A program made the translations under genes and the position numbers. From contig CAVWEN010000002.1 in assembly GCA_963754045.1 (NCBI GenBank), positions 248,001-312,000 on the forward strand: DNA of 64,000 nt, in the 5' to 3' direction. The notes beneath the pieces are model-generated. The model was given only the letters and a program-made list of their open reading frames with translations. It had not been told where the DNA came from and ran no database searches. Within the stretch, counting starts at the first letter, position 1; every line of letters starts with the position of its first letter. The stretch is from JALZKA01 sp963754045 (GTDB taxonomy: Bacteria > Actinomycetota > Thermoleophilia > Solirubrobacterales > 70-9). Positions 17,705-25,869 of the stretch are shown here, piece after piece.

Positions 17705-18981
17705 TCCCGCGCTACACCCGAGATGAGATCGGGGCGGTCTGGTCAGACCGCCGTCGGATGGAGGGCTGGCTCAAGGTCGAGCTTGCCACCACCGAGGCCT
17801 GGTCTCGTCTCGAGGTGGTCCCGCCGAAGGCGGCCGCGGCCTGTCGCGAGCGCGCGTCGTTCGAGGTCGAGGCAGTGGCCGAGCGCGAGCGCGTCACCAA
17901 CCACGACGTCGCGGCGTTCGTCGATGTGGTTGCCGAATCCATCGGCGAGGAGGGCCGCTGGATCCACTACGGCCTCACTTCATCCGACGTCCTCGATACC
18001 GCCCTCGCCCTGCAGATCCGCGACGCAGGCGTGATCGTGCTAGCCGGAGCGCGCGCATACCGCGACGCTCTTCGCGATCGCGCCCTCGAGCATGCGGAGA
18101 CTGTGTGCGTCGGACGCACGCACGGAGTCCACGCCGAGCCGACGAGCTTCGGCCTGCGGCTCGCGGGATTCGCGTTCGAGGCACACCGCAACGTCGAGAG
18201 GCTCGAGCGGGCCTTCGCCGAGAGTTCCGTGGGTGCCATCTCGGGCGCCGTCGGCACCTACGCCTCGGTGCCGCCGCAGCTCGAGCAGGAGGTCTGCCAG
18301 TCACTCGGCATCCGGGCCGAGGACGTCTCGACCCAGGTGGTGCCGCGCGACCGCCACGCTGCCCTACTCGGCGCAATCGCCCTGGCCGGCGCCGGCCTCG
18401 AGCGCTTCGCCACGGAGGTCCGAAACCTCCAGCGCACCGAGCTGCGCGAGGTCGAGGAGCCGTTCGGCAAAGGACAGAAGGGCTCGTCGGCGATGCCCCA
18501 CAAGCGCAACCCGATCACGAGCGAGCGCATCACGGGCCTCGCCCGGGTCTTGCGCGGCTACGGGCAGACCGGCCTGGAGAACGTGGCGCTCTGGCACGAA
18601 CGCGACATCTCGCATTCTGGGGCCGAGCGCGTGGTGCTGCCGGACGCGACGATCGCCCTCGACTACATGCAGCACCTCGCCGCGCAGGTGGCGGCAGGGA
18701 TGACCGTGAATACCGAGCGGATGCACGAGAACCTCGAGCTGACCCACGGGGCGATCTACAGCCAGCGTGCGCTCTCGGCCCTGGTCGAGTCCGGCACATC
18801 GCGCGACGAGGCCTACCGGATCGTCCAGGCGGCGGCGCAGCAGGCCTGGGACACCGCGACTCCCTTCCGCGAGCTGCTCGGCGCGGCGGCGCCCTCCCTC
18901 GACCTGGACGCGGTCCTGGATCCTGGGGCGTACCTACAGCACGTGCCCGAAGTCATGGCGCGGCTGAAGGCGATGGCTTGA
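17701..18981 (+). CDS. purB: Adenylosuccinate lyase
   Basis: Fumarase/aspartase-superfamily lyase that splits SAICAR and adenylosuccinate. The 426-residue chain has the N-terminal IPRYTRDEIGAVWSD, the HYGLTSSDVLDTA region, the catalytic-His loop GRTHGVHAEPTSFG, and the flexible signature loop GSSAMPHKRNPI near residue 263. GTG 17701 overlaps the purE stop (GTGA) and gives the family-typical N-terminus; the longer open frame upstream is purE in another frame. A 7-bp hairpin 24 bases after the stop probably ends the transcript. Confidence 0.96.
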   Translation: MIPRYTRDEIGAVWSDRRRMEGWLKVELATTEAWSRLEVVPPKAAAACRERASFEVEAVAERERVTNHDVAAFVDVVAESIGEEGRWIHYGLTSSDVLDTALALQIRDAGVIVLAGARAYRDALRDRALEHAETVCVGRTHGVHAEPTSFGLRLAGFAFEAHRNVERLERAFAESSVGAISGAVGTYASVPPQLEQEVCQSLGIRAEDVSTQVVPRDRHAALLGAIALAGAGLERFATEVRNLQRTELREVEEPFGKGQKGSSAMPHKRNPITSERITGLARVLRGYGQTGLENVALWHERDISHSGAERVVLPDATIALDYMQHLAAQVAAGMTVNTERMHENLELTHGAIYSQRALSALVESGTSRDEAYRIVQAAAQQAWDTATPFRELLGAAAPSLDLDAVLDPGAYLQHVPEVMARLKAMA

Positions 18982-19004
18982 GTCCGCCCGACCCCACCAC
19001 CTTC

Positions 19005-19030
19005 TGAGCGCGCCGCACCGAGGGCGCTCA
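19005..19030. terminator. Bidirectional hairpin between purB and neuB-like gene
   Basis: TGAGCGC (19005-19011) and GCGCTCA (19024-19030) form a perfect 7-bp stem with a 12-base loop between convergent genes. The right arm contains the stop codon of the minus-strand neuB-like gene. There is no T-tract, so it is only a candidate terminator. Confidence 0.45.
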
Positions 19031-20083
19031 CCCGGCATCCAGGCGATCCTCGCTCAGCAAGGTGCCGCGCTGCATGTCCTCGTTGACCACCCGTCCGAGC
19101 ACCCGGTCGAGCTCGAACGGCGGGATCCCGCCGCCGGGGCGCTTGAACGCGAGATCGGGCCTGGTGAGCTTGGCTCCAGCCGCGACATCGCGCTCCAACA
19201 CGATCGAGCGGCGGGCGGAGAGCCTCGCGGGCTCCTCCGACGTGCGGACCCCGATCCAGTCTTCGCCGCGTAGCAACGCGCCGCGATTGCAGGCGCGCAC
19301 CAGCGCTGAAAGCTCCGGGGGATCGACGCTGATTGCATGGTCGGGCACGTCGGTGAGGGCCTTGTCGAGGGTGTAGTGCTTTTCGATGCAGACGCCGCCG
19401 AGCGCCGCGGTCATCCAGCCGCCCTCGTGGCCGAGCGTGTGGTCGGAGAAGCCGCACAGGTAGGGGGAGAACTCGCGCCGGAAACGCTCCAGGCGGGCGA
19501 AGTGACCGTCCTCGTCGGGTGTGGGATAGGTGAGCGTGCATGCGAGCAACACCAGCCGGTCGGGGCCGAGCCCGGTCCATTCGACCGCCTGGGCGACCTC
19601 GTCGGCCGTGGCAGCACCCGTCGAGAGCAAAATGGGCTTGCCGGTGGCGGCGACCGCTTCGATCAGGGGCCGGTGGGTCAGATCGCCGCTGGCGATCTTG
19701 TAGAGCGGGGCGCCGATCGTCTCTAGCGCGTCAATCGCGGCCGGGTCGAACGGCGTCGCGAAGAAGACGATGCCGAGTTCGCGGCAGGCCGCGGCGACCT
19801 CCCCGTAGTCGGCGTAGTCGAGCTTGTCCGAACGGCTGAACGCCTCGTGCTGGGTGGCGGTGTCGATCTCGTCGTGCCAGTACTTGGGCGAGTCTGGGAC
19901 GCTGATGGTGTCGGCCTTGTAGAGCTGATACTTGATCGCCCACGCCCCGGCGGCGGCGGCCTCGCTCGCCAGCTCGATCGCGGTCTCGACCGAGTTGCCG
20001 TGATTCACCCCAGCCTCGGCGATCACCCGACAGGCTCCCTCGCACAGCGGCTCATGCCCAGCGATATGCACTTCAGCGGCCAT
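19028..20083 (-). CDS. N-acetylneuraminate synthase-like (NeuB/SpsE) with C-terminal SAF domain
   Basis: The 351-residue protein has the NeuB TIM-barrel pattern: VIAEAGVNHGNSVETAIEL, AIKYQLYKADTI, VFFATPFDPAAIDAL, YKIASGDLTHRPLI, STGAATADEV, GFSDHTLGHEGG and CIEKHYTLDKAL. It is followed near residue 290 by an antifreeze-like SAF domain (RSIVLERDVAAGAKLT). Members condense phosphoenolpyruvate with an N-acylhexosamine to give sialic, legionaminic or related nonulosonic acids. ATG 20083 gives the compact family N-terminus. It lies alone and antisense within the purine cluster; no CMP-sugar synthetase is adjacent. The exact nonulosonic acid cannot be told. Confidence 0.88.
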   Translation of the reverse strand: MAAEVHIAGHEPLCEGACRVIAEAGVNHGNSVETAIELASEAAAAGAWAIKYQLYKADTISVPDSPKYWHDEIDTATQHEAFSRSDKLDYADYGEVAAACRELGIVFFATPFDPAAIDALETIGAPLYKIASGDLTHRPLIEAVAATGKPILLSTGAATADEVAQAVEWTGLGPDRLVLLACTLTYPTPDEDGHFARLERFRREFSPYLCGFSDHTLGHEGGWMTAALGGVCIEKHYTLDKALTDVPDHAISVDPPELSALVRACNRGALLRGEDWIGVRTSEEPARLSARRSIVLERDVAAGAKLTRPDLAFKRPGGGIPPFELDRVLGRVVNEDMQRGTLLSEDRLDAG

Positions 20084-20187
20084 CAGGTAGGCAAGGCTAC
20101 GCGCTCGGGAGCAGGATCGGGCGCGCGCCAAACCGCGTCGTCTGCAGGGGCTTTGCAAGCGGAACCGTCGGCAGCCGGGGGGTTTCG

Positions 20188-20193
20188 TACGAT
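20188..20193 (+). promoter_or_regulatory. -10-like element for purC
   Basis: TACGAT (TANNNT) ends 8 bases before the purC ATG at 20202, with no Shine-Dalgarno between them. This fits a leaderless or nearly leaderless transcript. Confidence 0.45.
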
Positions 20194-20201
20194 CGGGCTG
20201 A

Positions 20202-21053
20202 ATGACTGCTCAACTCGCAGACCTCCAGCTCGTCGCCAGCGGCAAGGTGAGGGAGATGTACGCGATCGAGGACGACCTGCTGATGGTCGCCTCGGACCGC
20301 ATCTCCGCATACGACGTCGTGCTGCCAACACCGATCCCCGACAAGGGGGCGGTGCTGACGCGCATGTCTGTGTTCTGGTTTGAGACGACCGGTGACATCT
20401 GCCCGAATCACATGATCACCGATGAGGTGCCGGAGGAGGTCGTAGGTCGCGGCCTCCGGGTCAAGCGGCTGGAGATGTACCCGGTCGAGTGCGTGGTGCG
20501 GGGCTATCTCTCCGGTTCCGGCTGGAAGGAGTACAAGGCGAGCGGCGCCGTATGCGGGATCGAGCTTCCGGACGGCCTGAGCGAGTCCGACAAGCTGCCC
20601 GAGCCGATCTTCACCCCTGCCACCAAGGCCGCGGTCGGGGACCACGACGAGAACGTGGACTTCGAACGCGCCGTCGAGTTGATCGGTGATCGTGGGCTGA
20701 TGGAAGGACTGCGCGACACCTCGCTGGCGCTGTATGAGCACGCCGCCGCCCACGCGGCCGAGCGCGGGATCATCATCGCCGACACGAAGTTCGAGTTCGG
20801 GGCGTCGCCCGGCGCCGAGATCGTCCTCGCCGATGAGGTGCTCACGCCAGACTCATCCCGCTTCTGGCCCGCCGACACCTACCAACCCGGCCACGGTCAG
20901 CCCTCGTTCGACAAACAGTACGTTCGCGACTGGCTTGATGAGTCGGGCTGGGACCACTCGCCACCCGGTCCCGACCTGCCCGAAGAGGTGGTCTCCGTTA
21001 CCCGCGGCAAGTACGTCGAGGCCTACGAGAAGATCACGGGCAGGGTGTTTTGA
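20202..21053 (+). CDS. purC: Phosphoribosylaminoimidazole-succinocarboxamide synthase
   Basis: SAICAR synthetase, joining CAIR and aspartate with ATP. The 283-residue protein has the N-terminal SGKVREMYAI, the DRISAYDVVLPTPIPDKG loop, VRGYLSGSGWKEY, and the ADTKFEFG and DEVLTPDSSRFWP motifs. It is of the longer (about 290-residue) bacterial type. ATG 20202. The stop shares a base with the ATG of a 20-residue ORF (TGATG) leading into purS. It starts a second purine operon, purC-purS-purQ. Confidence 0.96.
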   Translation: MTAQLADLQLVASGKVREMYAIEDDLLMVASDRISAYDVVLPTPIPDKGAVLTRMSVFWFETTGDICPNHMITDEVPEEVVGRGLRVKRLEMYPVECVVRGYLSGSGWKEYKASGAVCGIELPDGLSESDKLPEPIFTPATKAAVGDHDENVDFERAVELIGDRGLMEGLRDTSLALYEHAAAHAAERGIIIADTKFEFGASPGAEIVLADEVLTPDSSRFWPADTYQPGHGQPSFDKQYVRDWLDESGWDHSPPGPDLPEEVVSVTRGKYVEAYEKITGRVF

Positions 21054-21115
21054 TGAGCGACGCACGGCGCGAAATCACAGTTTCCCGCTGCCAGGGGATG
21101 TGCCCTGAAAGCTAG
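21053..21115 (+). CDS. 20-residue coupling ORF between purC and purS (tentative)
   Basis: ATG 21053 overlaps the purC stop as TGATG, and the ORF runs 20 codons to TAG 21113-21115, passing over the purS start in another frame. The predicted peptide is MSDARREITVSRCQGMCPES. It may serve only to carry terminating ribosomes to the unusual purS start, or be chance. No homology can be claimed. Confidence 0.35.
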   Translation: MSDARREITVSRCQGMCPES

Positions 21116-21332
21116 GGTCCTGATCCGCCCGAAGGAGGGCATCCTCGACCCACAGGGCAAGGCGGTCGAGCGGGCGCTCCCGGCGATGGGATTCGACGAT
21201 GTCTCCCACGTGCGGATCGGGCGCCTCGTCGAGCTCGAGGCCGAGGATGCCAGCCGACTCGACGAGCTCTGCCAAAAGCTCCTGGCGAACACGCTGATCG
21301 AGGACTACGAAGTGGTTGAGCTCTCCGATTGA
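21105..21332 (+). CDS. purS: Phosphoribosylformylglycinamidine synthase subunit PurS, CTG start
   Basis: Small subunit that bridges PurL and PurQ in the FGAM synthase complex. The 75-residue sequence aligns with the PurS pattern: KARVLIRPKEGILDPQGKAV, then FDDVSHVRIGRLVELE and the C-terminal LANTLIEDYEVVEL. The frame has no ATG, GTG or TTG between the upstream in-frame stop and the conserved core. The codon where PurS proteins begin is CTG 21105, with AGGGG 7 bases upstream. Translation may be helped by coupling from the preceding short ORF. The stop overlaps the purQ TTG (TTGA). Confidence 0.88.
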   Translation: MKARVLIRPKEGILDPQGKAVERALPAMGFDDVSHVRIGRLVELEAEDASRLDELCQKLLANTLIEDYEVVELSD

Positions 21333-21994
21333 AGTGGGGAGTGCTGCAGTTCCCCGGCTCCTGCGACGAGCGTGACGCCGTCGCCGCCTGCGAACGCGTT
21401 GGCGAGGCAAGGATGGTCTGGCACGAGGACACCGACCTCTCGGACCTGGACGCGATAGTCATTCCGGGCGGGTTCAGCTACGGGGACTATCTCCGCGCCG
21501 GAGCCATTGCGCGCTTTGCGCCGGCGATGGAGGCGGTCAAGGGCTTCGCCGCGGAAGGCGGACCAGTACTCGGGATCTGCAACGGCTTCCAGGTGCTCTG
21601 TGAGGCGGGACTGCTTCCAGGCGCCCTGCTGCCGAATACGGGCTTGCGGTTCCTCTGCCGCCAGGTGAACCTTGAGGTCGTCGAGTCGCCGTGCGCGTTC
21701 GCCCGCGGGATCGACGTGGGCGAGCGGCTGTCGGTCCCGGTCAAACACATGAGCGGCCGTTACTTCATCGACGATGGCGGCCTCGACGAGCTCCGCGAAC
21801 AGGGCGGCGTTGTTCTGCGCTACGCCGAGGGCGACAACCCCAACGGATCGACCGACGACATCGCGGGAGTCTGCAACGAGGACGGAAACGTGCTGGGCCT
21901 GATGCCGCACCCCGAACACGCGGTGGACGCGCTCATGGGATCGGCTGACGGGCTGCGGCTGTTCGCGGCGGTCGCCTCGCCGGTCGCAGCCTGA
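21329..21994 (+). CDS. purQ: Phosphoribosylformylglycinamidine synthase glutaminase subunit
   Basis: Class I glutamine amidotransferase supplying ammonia to PurL. The 221-residue protein starts KWGVLQFPGSCDERDA and has IPGGFSYGDYLRAGAIA and the nucleophile in GICNGFQVLCEAGLLPGAL. The catalytic His-Glu pair is in GLMPHPEHAVD. The start is TTG 21329, sharing bases with the purS stop. The usual partners PurS and PurL flank it, although a minus-strand gene separates it from purL. Confidence 0.96.
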   Translation: MKWGVLQFPGSCDERDAVAACERVGEARMVWHEDTDLSDLDAIVIPGGFSYGDYLRAGAIARFAPAMEAVKGFAAEGGPVLGICNGFQVLCEAGLLPGALLPNTGLRFLCRQVNLEVVESPCAFARGIDVGERLSVPVKHMSGRYFIDDGGLDELREQGGVVLRYAEGDNPNGSTDDIAGVCNEDGNVLGLMPHPEHAVDALMGSADGLRLFAAVASPVAA

Positions 21995-22003
21995 CGCAGC
22001 GCC

Positions 22004-23203
22004 TCAGCCGCCGCCGTAACGCGTGATCCGCACCCGCGGATCACGCACGCGCACGCGATGGTGGGCTCGCGCGCGATCGAGCAGCGGCTCGGCGCGCGCG
22101 ACCAGGTTCACGTAGAGCGGCTGCCCGGGATCGAGCAGCCCATCCGCTCGCGAGCGCACCCGAGCCAATCCCGCCTTGACGATCGGACAGGGCGAACGGA
22201 ACGCGCTCGGCCCGCGCGTGCAGTTGTAGCCGTTCTGCTCGCCAAGCTTTCCACGGCTCGTCATAACCTTGGCCGCCACGCCGGGGTGCGTTGCGCGCGG
22301 TCCCGGGGCGACGATCAGCTGCGAGGAGATCAGGGCGTTGTACGGCAGGCGACGTAGCGCCGCCCGCGCCGAGGCCACGGCCTCGATTACGTCGCCGGGC
22401 TCGGGCGAGTCGATCCGCGACGAGGCGACCACGCGCCGCTGGCGGCTGCGCACCGACAGTGTGCGCGCCGCCGGCTTCGAGGTACCGGCGACAAGAACGC
22501 GAGCCCGGGCGTTCTGCCTGATCCGCACGACATTGATCCTTCCCTTGTCCTGCACCACGCTGCGGTGCGGCGCGTCGCTGCCGATCACGAGGCGGTTTCC
22601 CTTCCGTGCACGAGGGTGGTGAGCCGAGACCACGAGGTTCACATGGCAGGCGCTCGGCGGGCAGGGAAGGTCCTGCCCCACAACCCGGGCTCGTGAGAGC
22701 GGGAAGACGATCACGCAGTGGTGGTTGCGGTTCGGTCGCGACTGGGAGCAGCGGAGCGATTGCCACTCTGACAGGGCTCCGCTCTCGGCCCCGGCCGAGG
22801 CGGAACTGTCGGCGAGAATCAGCCTTGCGGCGACCCTTGGGCTGAAGTGGTAGCGACGTCCCTGGCAGCGGCTCAGCCGTTCCAGGCAGGTGGTTGATAC
22901 CTGCACCTCCGCGCTCAGCCGCAACTCGTCCCCGGTTCGCAGAGCACCGAGGCGCCTAGGTCCAAGCGACATGACGGATCGCATACCTCGCTCCCGTCTG
23001 TGGGTGATCGGGATGGTCCGGAGGCGCTCGGAATCATCCCCGGTCGTCGCGGCGAGGACGCCCGATGGCGCGGTGCCTTCCGGCGGCGGACCCGAGGGAA
23101 AGAGCGGTGGAAGCTGGTCGGGCAGGATCGGCAGCCCAACCTGCAGGACGAGTGCCCCGGCAATCGACGGGAGGCGCGAGCTGTTCCAGCGTCTGCGCCG
23201 CAT
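22004..23203 (-). CDS. Hypothetical exported protein
   Basis: I do not recognise this 399-residue protein. ATG 23203 gives a basic N-terminus (MRRRRWNSSR), a hydrophobic stretch (SIAGALVLQVGLPIL) and a proline-rich region, consistent with a signal peptide or anchor. The body is rich in Arg, Ala, Val and Ser, with scattered cysteines in C-x5-C and C-x4-C spacing (TTCLERLSRC; LPCPPSAC) suggestive of disulfides. Two segments read as beta-rich repeats. It is divergent from purL and its 3' end lies 9 bases from the purQ stop. The frame is open further upstream but that part overlaps purL's start. Confidence 0.55.
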   Translation of the reverse strand: MRRRRWNSSRLPSIAGALVLQVGLPILPDQLPPLFPSGPPPEGTAPSGVLAATTGDDSERLRTIPITHRRERGMRSVMSLGPRRLGALRTGDELRLSAEVQVSTTCLERLSRCQGRRYHFSPRVAARLILADSSASAGAESGALSEWQSLRCSQSRPNRNHHCVIVFPLSRARVVGQDLPCPPSACHVNLVVSAHHPRARKGNRLVIGSDAPHRSVVQDKGRINVVRIRQNARARVLVAGTSKPAARTLSVRSRQRRVVASSRIDSPEPGDVIEAVASARAALRRLPYNALISSQLIVAPGPRATHPGVAAKVMTSRGKLGEQNGYNCTRGPSAFRSPCPIVKAGLARVRSRADGLLDPGQPLYVNLVARAEPLLDRARAHHRVRVRDPRVRITRYGGG

Positions 23204-23252
23204 CCAGGCCGAGTCTGCCACCCGGCCGGCATCCGCGCGCCGGGCGAGTGGG

Positions 23253-23258
23253 AATACT
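23253..23258 (+). promoter_or_regulatory. -10-like element for purL
   Basis: AATACT ends 6 bases before the purL GTG at 23265, with no ribosome-binding site between. It is another candidate leaderless start. Confidence 0.4.
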
Positions 23259-23264
23259 GGTGGC

Positions 23265-25478
23265 GTGAACCGCGCGAGAACCGAGCAGGCCTCGAGCCGA
23301 CATCGCGAACTCGGCCTCACGGACGCCGAGTTCGAGCTGATCTGCGAACAGCTAGGCCGTGAGCCCAACGGCGTCGAGCTGGCGATGTACTCGCTGCTCT
23401 GGTCCGAGCATTGCGCCTACAAGCACTCGCGAAAGCTGCTCGGGCGACTGCCGACGGAGGGACCGCGCGTTGTTATGGGCCCGGGCGAGAATGCGGGCGC
23501 GGTGGACGTGGGCTCCGGCTACTCCGTTGCCTTCAAGGTCGAGTCGCACAACCACCCGAGCGCGGTCGAGCCATTTCAGGGCGCTGCGACGGGCGTCGGT
23601 GGGATTCTCCGCGACGTGTTCGCTCTCGGCGCGCGCCCGATTGCGATCCTTGACTCCCTGCGTTTCGGCGAGCTGACCTCGGAGCGTTCCCGCTACCTCT
23701 TCGACCGGGTGGTCGCCGGGATTGGCCATTACGGCAACTCGATCGGTGTGCCCACGGTCGGCGGCGAGGTGTATTTCGAGCCGCCGTACGAACAGAACTG
23801 CTTGGTCAACGCCATGTGCGTGGGACTCGCCCGCACCGATGCAATGGTCCGCTCCGCAGCCGCGGGGGTTGGCAACCAGGTCGTGCTGATGGGCGCCTCC
23901 ACCGGGCGCGACGGCATCGGCGGCGCATCCGTCCTGGCCTCCGCCGAGCTGGACGAAACCGACGAGAGCAAGCGCCCCTCGGTCCAGATCGGCGACCCCT
24001 TCGAAGAGTCAAAGCTGGTCGAGTGCTGCCTGGAGTTGCTGGACCGCGGTCTCCTGGTGTCCCTGCAGGATCTCGGCGCGGCGGGACTCACCTCGTCGGC
24101 GGCGGAGATGGCATCAGGCGGCGGTGTGGGTATCGACATCGACGTCGCTCGCGTACCGCTGCGCGAGGCCGACATGGAGGCCTTCGAGGTGATGGTTTCC
24201 GAATCGCAGGAACGGATGCTCGCCGTGGTCGAGCCCGGAAAGGTCGATGACGTGCTGGAGATTTGCACCCGCTGGCAGGCGGCGCCCGCGGTGGTCGGCG
24301 AGGTCACCGACACCAACGCCTTCAGGATCCTCAAGGGCGATGAGACCGTCGGCGAGATCCCGATCGCCTCGCTCGTCGACGGTTGCCCCCTCTACGACCT
24401 CGAACCCTCGGAGCCGGAGGGATGGCTCTACGGCAACGACCGGACCTCCGAGGCCACCGACCCTGCCGAAGTCCTACGCGAGCTACTTGCGGCGCCGACA
24501 ATCGCCTCGAAGCGCTGGGCGTTCGAGCAGTACGACTCGATCGTCGGCTCGCGGACCGTACTCCGCCCGGAGTCGGCCGACGCTGCCGTCCTCGATCTGC
24601 CCGAGGCGGACTGCGCGATCGCAATCGCGATCGACGGCAACGGCAGGCGGGTTGCCTGTGATCCCTATCGCGGCGCAGTTGAGGCGGTGCTGGAGTGCGC
24701 GCAAAACCTGGCATGCGTGGGCGCCGAGCCGCTCGGCCTCACCAACTGCCTCAACTTCGGCAACCCCGAGAAGCCCGAAGTCGCCTGGCAGCTCGAGCGA
24801 TCCGTCCAAGGGCTCGCCGACGCCTGCTCGCGCCTGAACGTGCCGGTCGTGGGCGGCAATGTCTCGCTCTACAACGAGACCGACCGGGGGCCGATCTACC
24901 CCACCCCTGTCGTCGGGCTCGTCGGCGAGCTGCCGGACGCGTCACGGGCCGTAACTGCGGCGCTCTCCGATGGAGCGGCGATCGCACTGGTGGGTCCGTT
25001 CGAGCCCTCCCTGGCCGGATCGGAGTTGGCCAAGGCCCGCGGCGAGCTTGGCCCTGGCCTGCCGGAGCTCGACCTCGACGCCCAGGTTGCTGCGCTCGGG
25101 CTCGTGCGCGATCTGGCGCGCGGCGGCGAGCTGTCGATTCACGACGTGAGCGAAGGCGGCGTCGCCTCGGCGCTGGCCGAATTGGCGATCGCTGGCCGCG
25201 TCGGCGTGCGCTGCGACCTCGCGGAGCTGGCGGCGCTCACGAGCGATCCTGAGGCCGCGCTCTTCGGAGAGGGGCGTGGTGGCTACGTGATCAGCGGTGA
25301 GCCGACTGCCGTTGGCTCAGCGGTGGAACAGGCCGGCGAGCGGGGGGTGAGCGCTGAGGTGATCGGCTCGGCGGGAGGCGACTCGCTCGCGATCGGGTGC
25401 GGCGACGCGTCACTGGACCTCTCGCTGGACGAGGCACATACCGCGTGGATGTCGTTGGGCGAGAGGATGGGGAGTTGA
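23265..25478 (+). CDS. purL: Phosphoribosylformylglycinamidine synthase subunit PurL
   Basis: ATP-dependent synthetase subunit making FGAM from FGAR with PurQ and PurS. The 737 residues match the small PurL type. Motifs are MYSLLWSEHCAYKHSRKLL, VAFKVESHNHPSAVEPFQGAATG split over the catalytic His region, GNSIGVPTVGGEVYF, GASTGRDGIGGAS, and in the second half NCLNFGNPEKPEV and VVGGNVSLYNET. The frame is open to 22890 but GTG 23265 is where family similarity begins and it has a well-placed -10 hexamer. The stop overlaps the next gene's TTG start. Confidence 0.96.
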   Translation: MNRARTEQASSRHRELGLTDAEFELICEQLGREPNGVELAMYSLLWSEHCAYKHSRKLLGRLPTEGPRVVMGPGENAGAVDVGSGYSVAFKVESHNHPSAVEPFQGAATGVGGILRDVFALGARPIAILDSLRFGELTSERSRYLFDRVVAGIGHYGNSIGVPTVGGEVYFEPPYEQNCLVNAMCVGLARTDAMVRSAAAGVGNQVVLMGASTGRDGIGGASVLASAELDETDESKRPSVQIGDPFEESKLVECCLELLDRGLLVSLQDLGAAGLTSSAAEMASGGGVGIDIDVARVPLREADMEAFEVMVSESQERMLAVVEPGKVDDVLEICTRWQAAPAVVGEVTDTNAFRILKGDETVGEIPIASLVDGCPLYDLEPSEPEGWLYGNDRTSEATDPAEVLRELLAAPTIASKRWAFEQYDSIVGSRTVLRPESADAAVLDLPEADCAIAIAIDGNGRRVACDPYRGAVEAVLECAQNLACVGAEPLGLTNCLNFGNPEKPEVAWQLERSVQGLADACSRLNVPVVGGNVSLYNETDRGPIYPTPVVGLVGELPDASRAVTAALSDGAAIALVGPFEPSLAGSELAKARGELGPGLPELDLDAQVAALGLVRDLARGGELSIHDVSEGGVASALAELAIAGRVGVRCDLAELAALTSDPEAALFGEGRGGYVISGEPTAVGSAVEQAGERGVSAEVIGSAGGDSLAIGCGDASLDLSLDEAHTAWMSLGERMGS

Positions 25479-25840
25479 CGCCCGAGCGGCGCGAGGCTGG
25501 TTCGAAGCTCACGACCGAAGTCTGGGTGGATGTACCGATCGACCCCGATGCACGCGCCTGGATGAAGCGTCTCGTGGACGTGATCGGGATCGTCGCCGTA
25601 CTCGACGCCTTGCTGCTGATCCCGTTGATCTTCGCTTCGGTCACCGACAGCGAGCTGATCTCGATCCTGGGTCCGATCCACGGCGTCGGGTTTTTGGCGC
25701 TGGTATTCCTCTGCGTACGCGGCGTCAGCGCCGGGCGCTGGGGCTGGTGGTGGCCGGTGCTCGTGGTGATCACGCTCGGGCCGATCGGCTCGCTCATCGG
25801 TGACTACGTCGTGCGCCGGGAGATCAGGACGGCCGTGTAA
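25475..25840 (+). CDS. DUF3817-like small integral membrane protein
   Basis: TTG 25475 overlaps the purL stop (TTGA) and yields 121 residues. After a polar N-terminal 35 residues there are three hydrophobic segments: VIGIVAVLDALLLIPLIFA, an ILGPIHGVGFLALVFLCV helix, and WWPVLVVITLGPIGSLIG. The GPIHGxGFL motif and the final short basic tail match DUF3817 proteins, a family of unknown function common in actinobacteria. Coupling to purL suggests cotranscription, not a purine role. Confidence 0.7.
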   Translation: MTPERREAGSKLTTEVWVDVPIDPDARAWMKRLVDVIGIVAVLDALLLIPLIFASVTDSELISILGPIHGVGFLALVFLCVRGVSAGRWGWWWPVLVVITLGPIGSLIGDYVVRREIRTAV

Positions 25841-25869
25841 CGAACCGTGCCCCCACCCGACTGACACCT

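Noticed and set aside
22890..23264. Extended N-terminus for purL
   Set aside because: It would overlap the exported hypothetical gene and adds a sequence unlike PurL; GTG 23265 matches the family.
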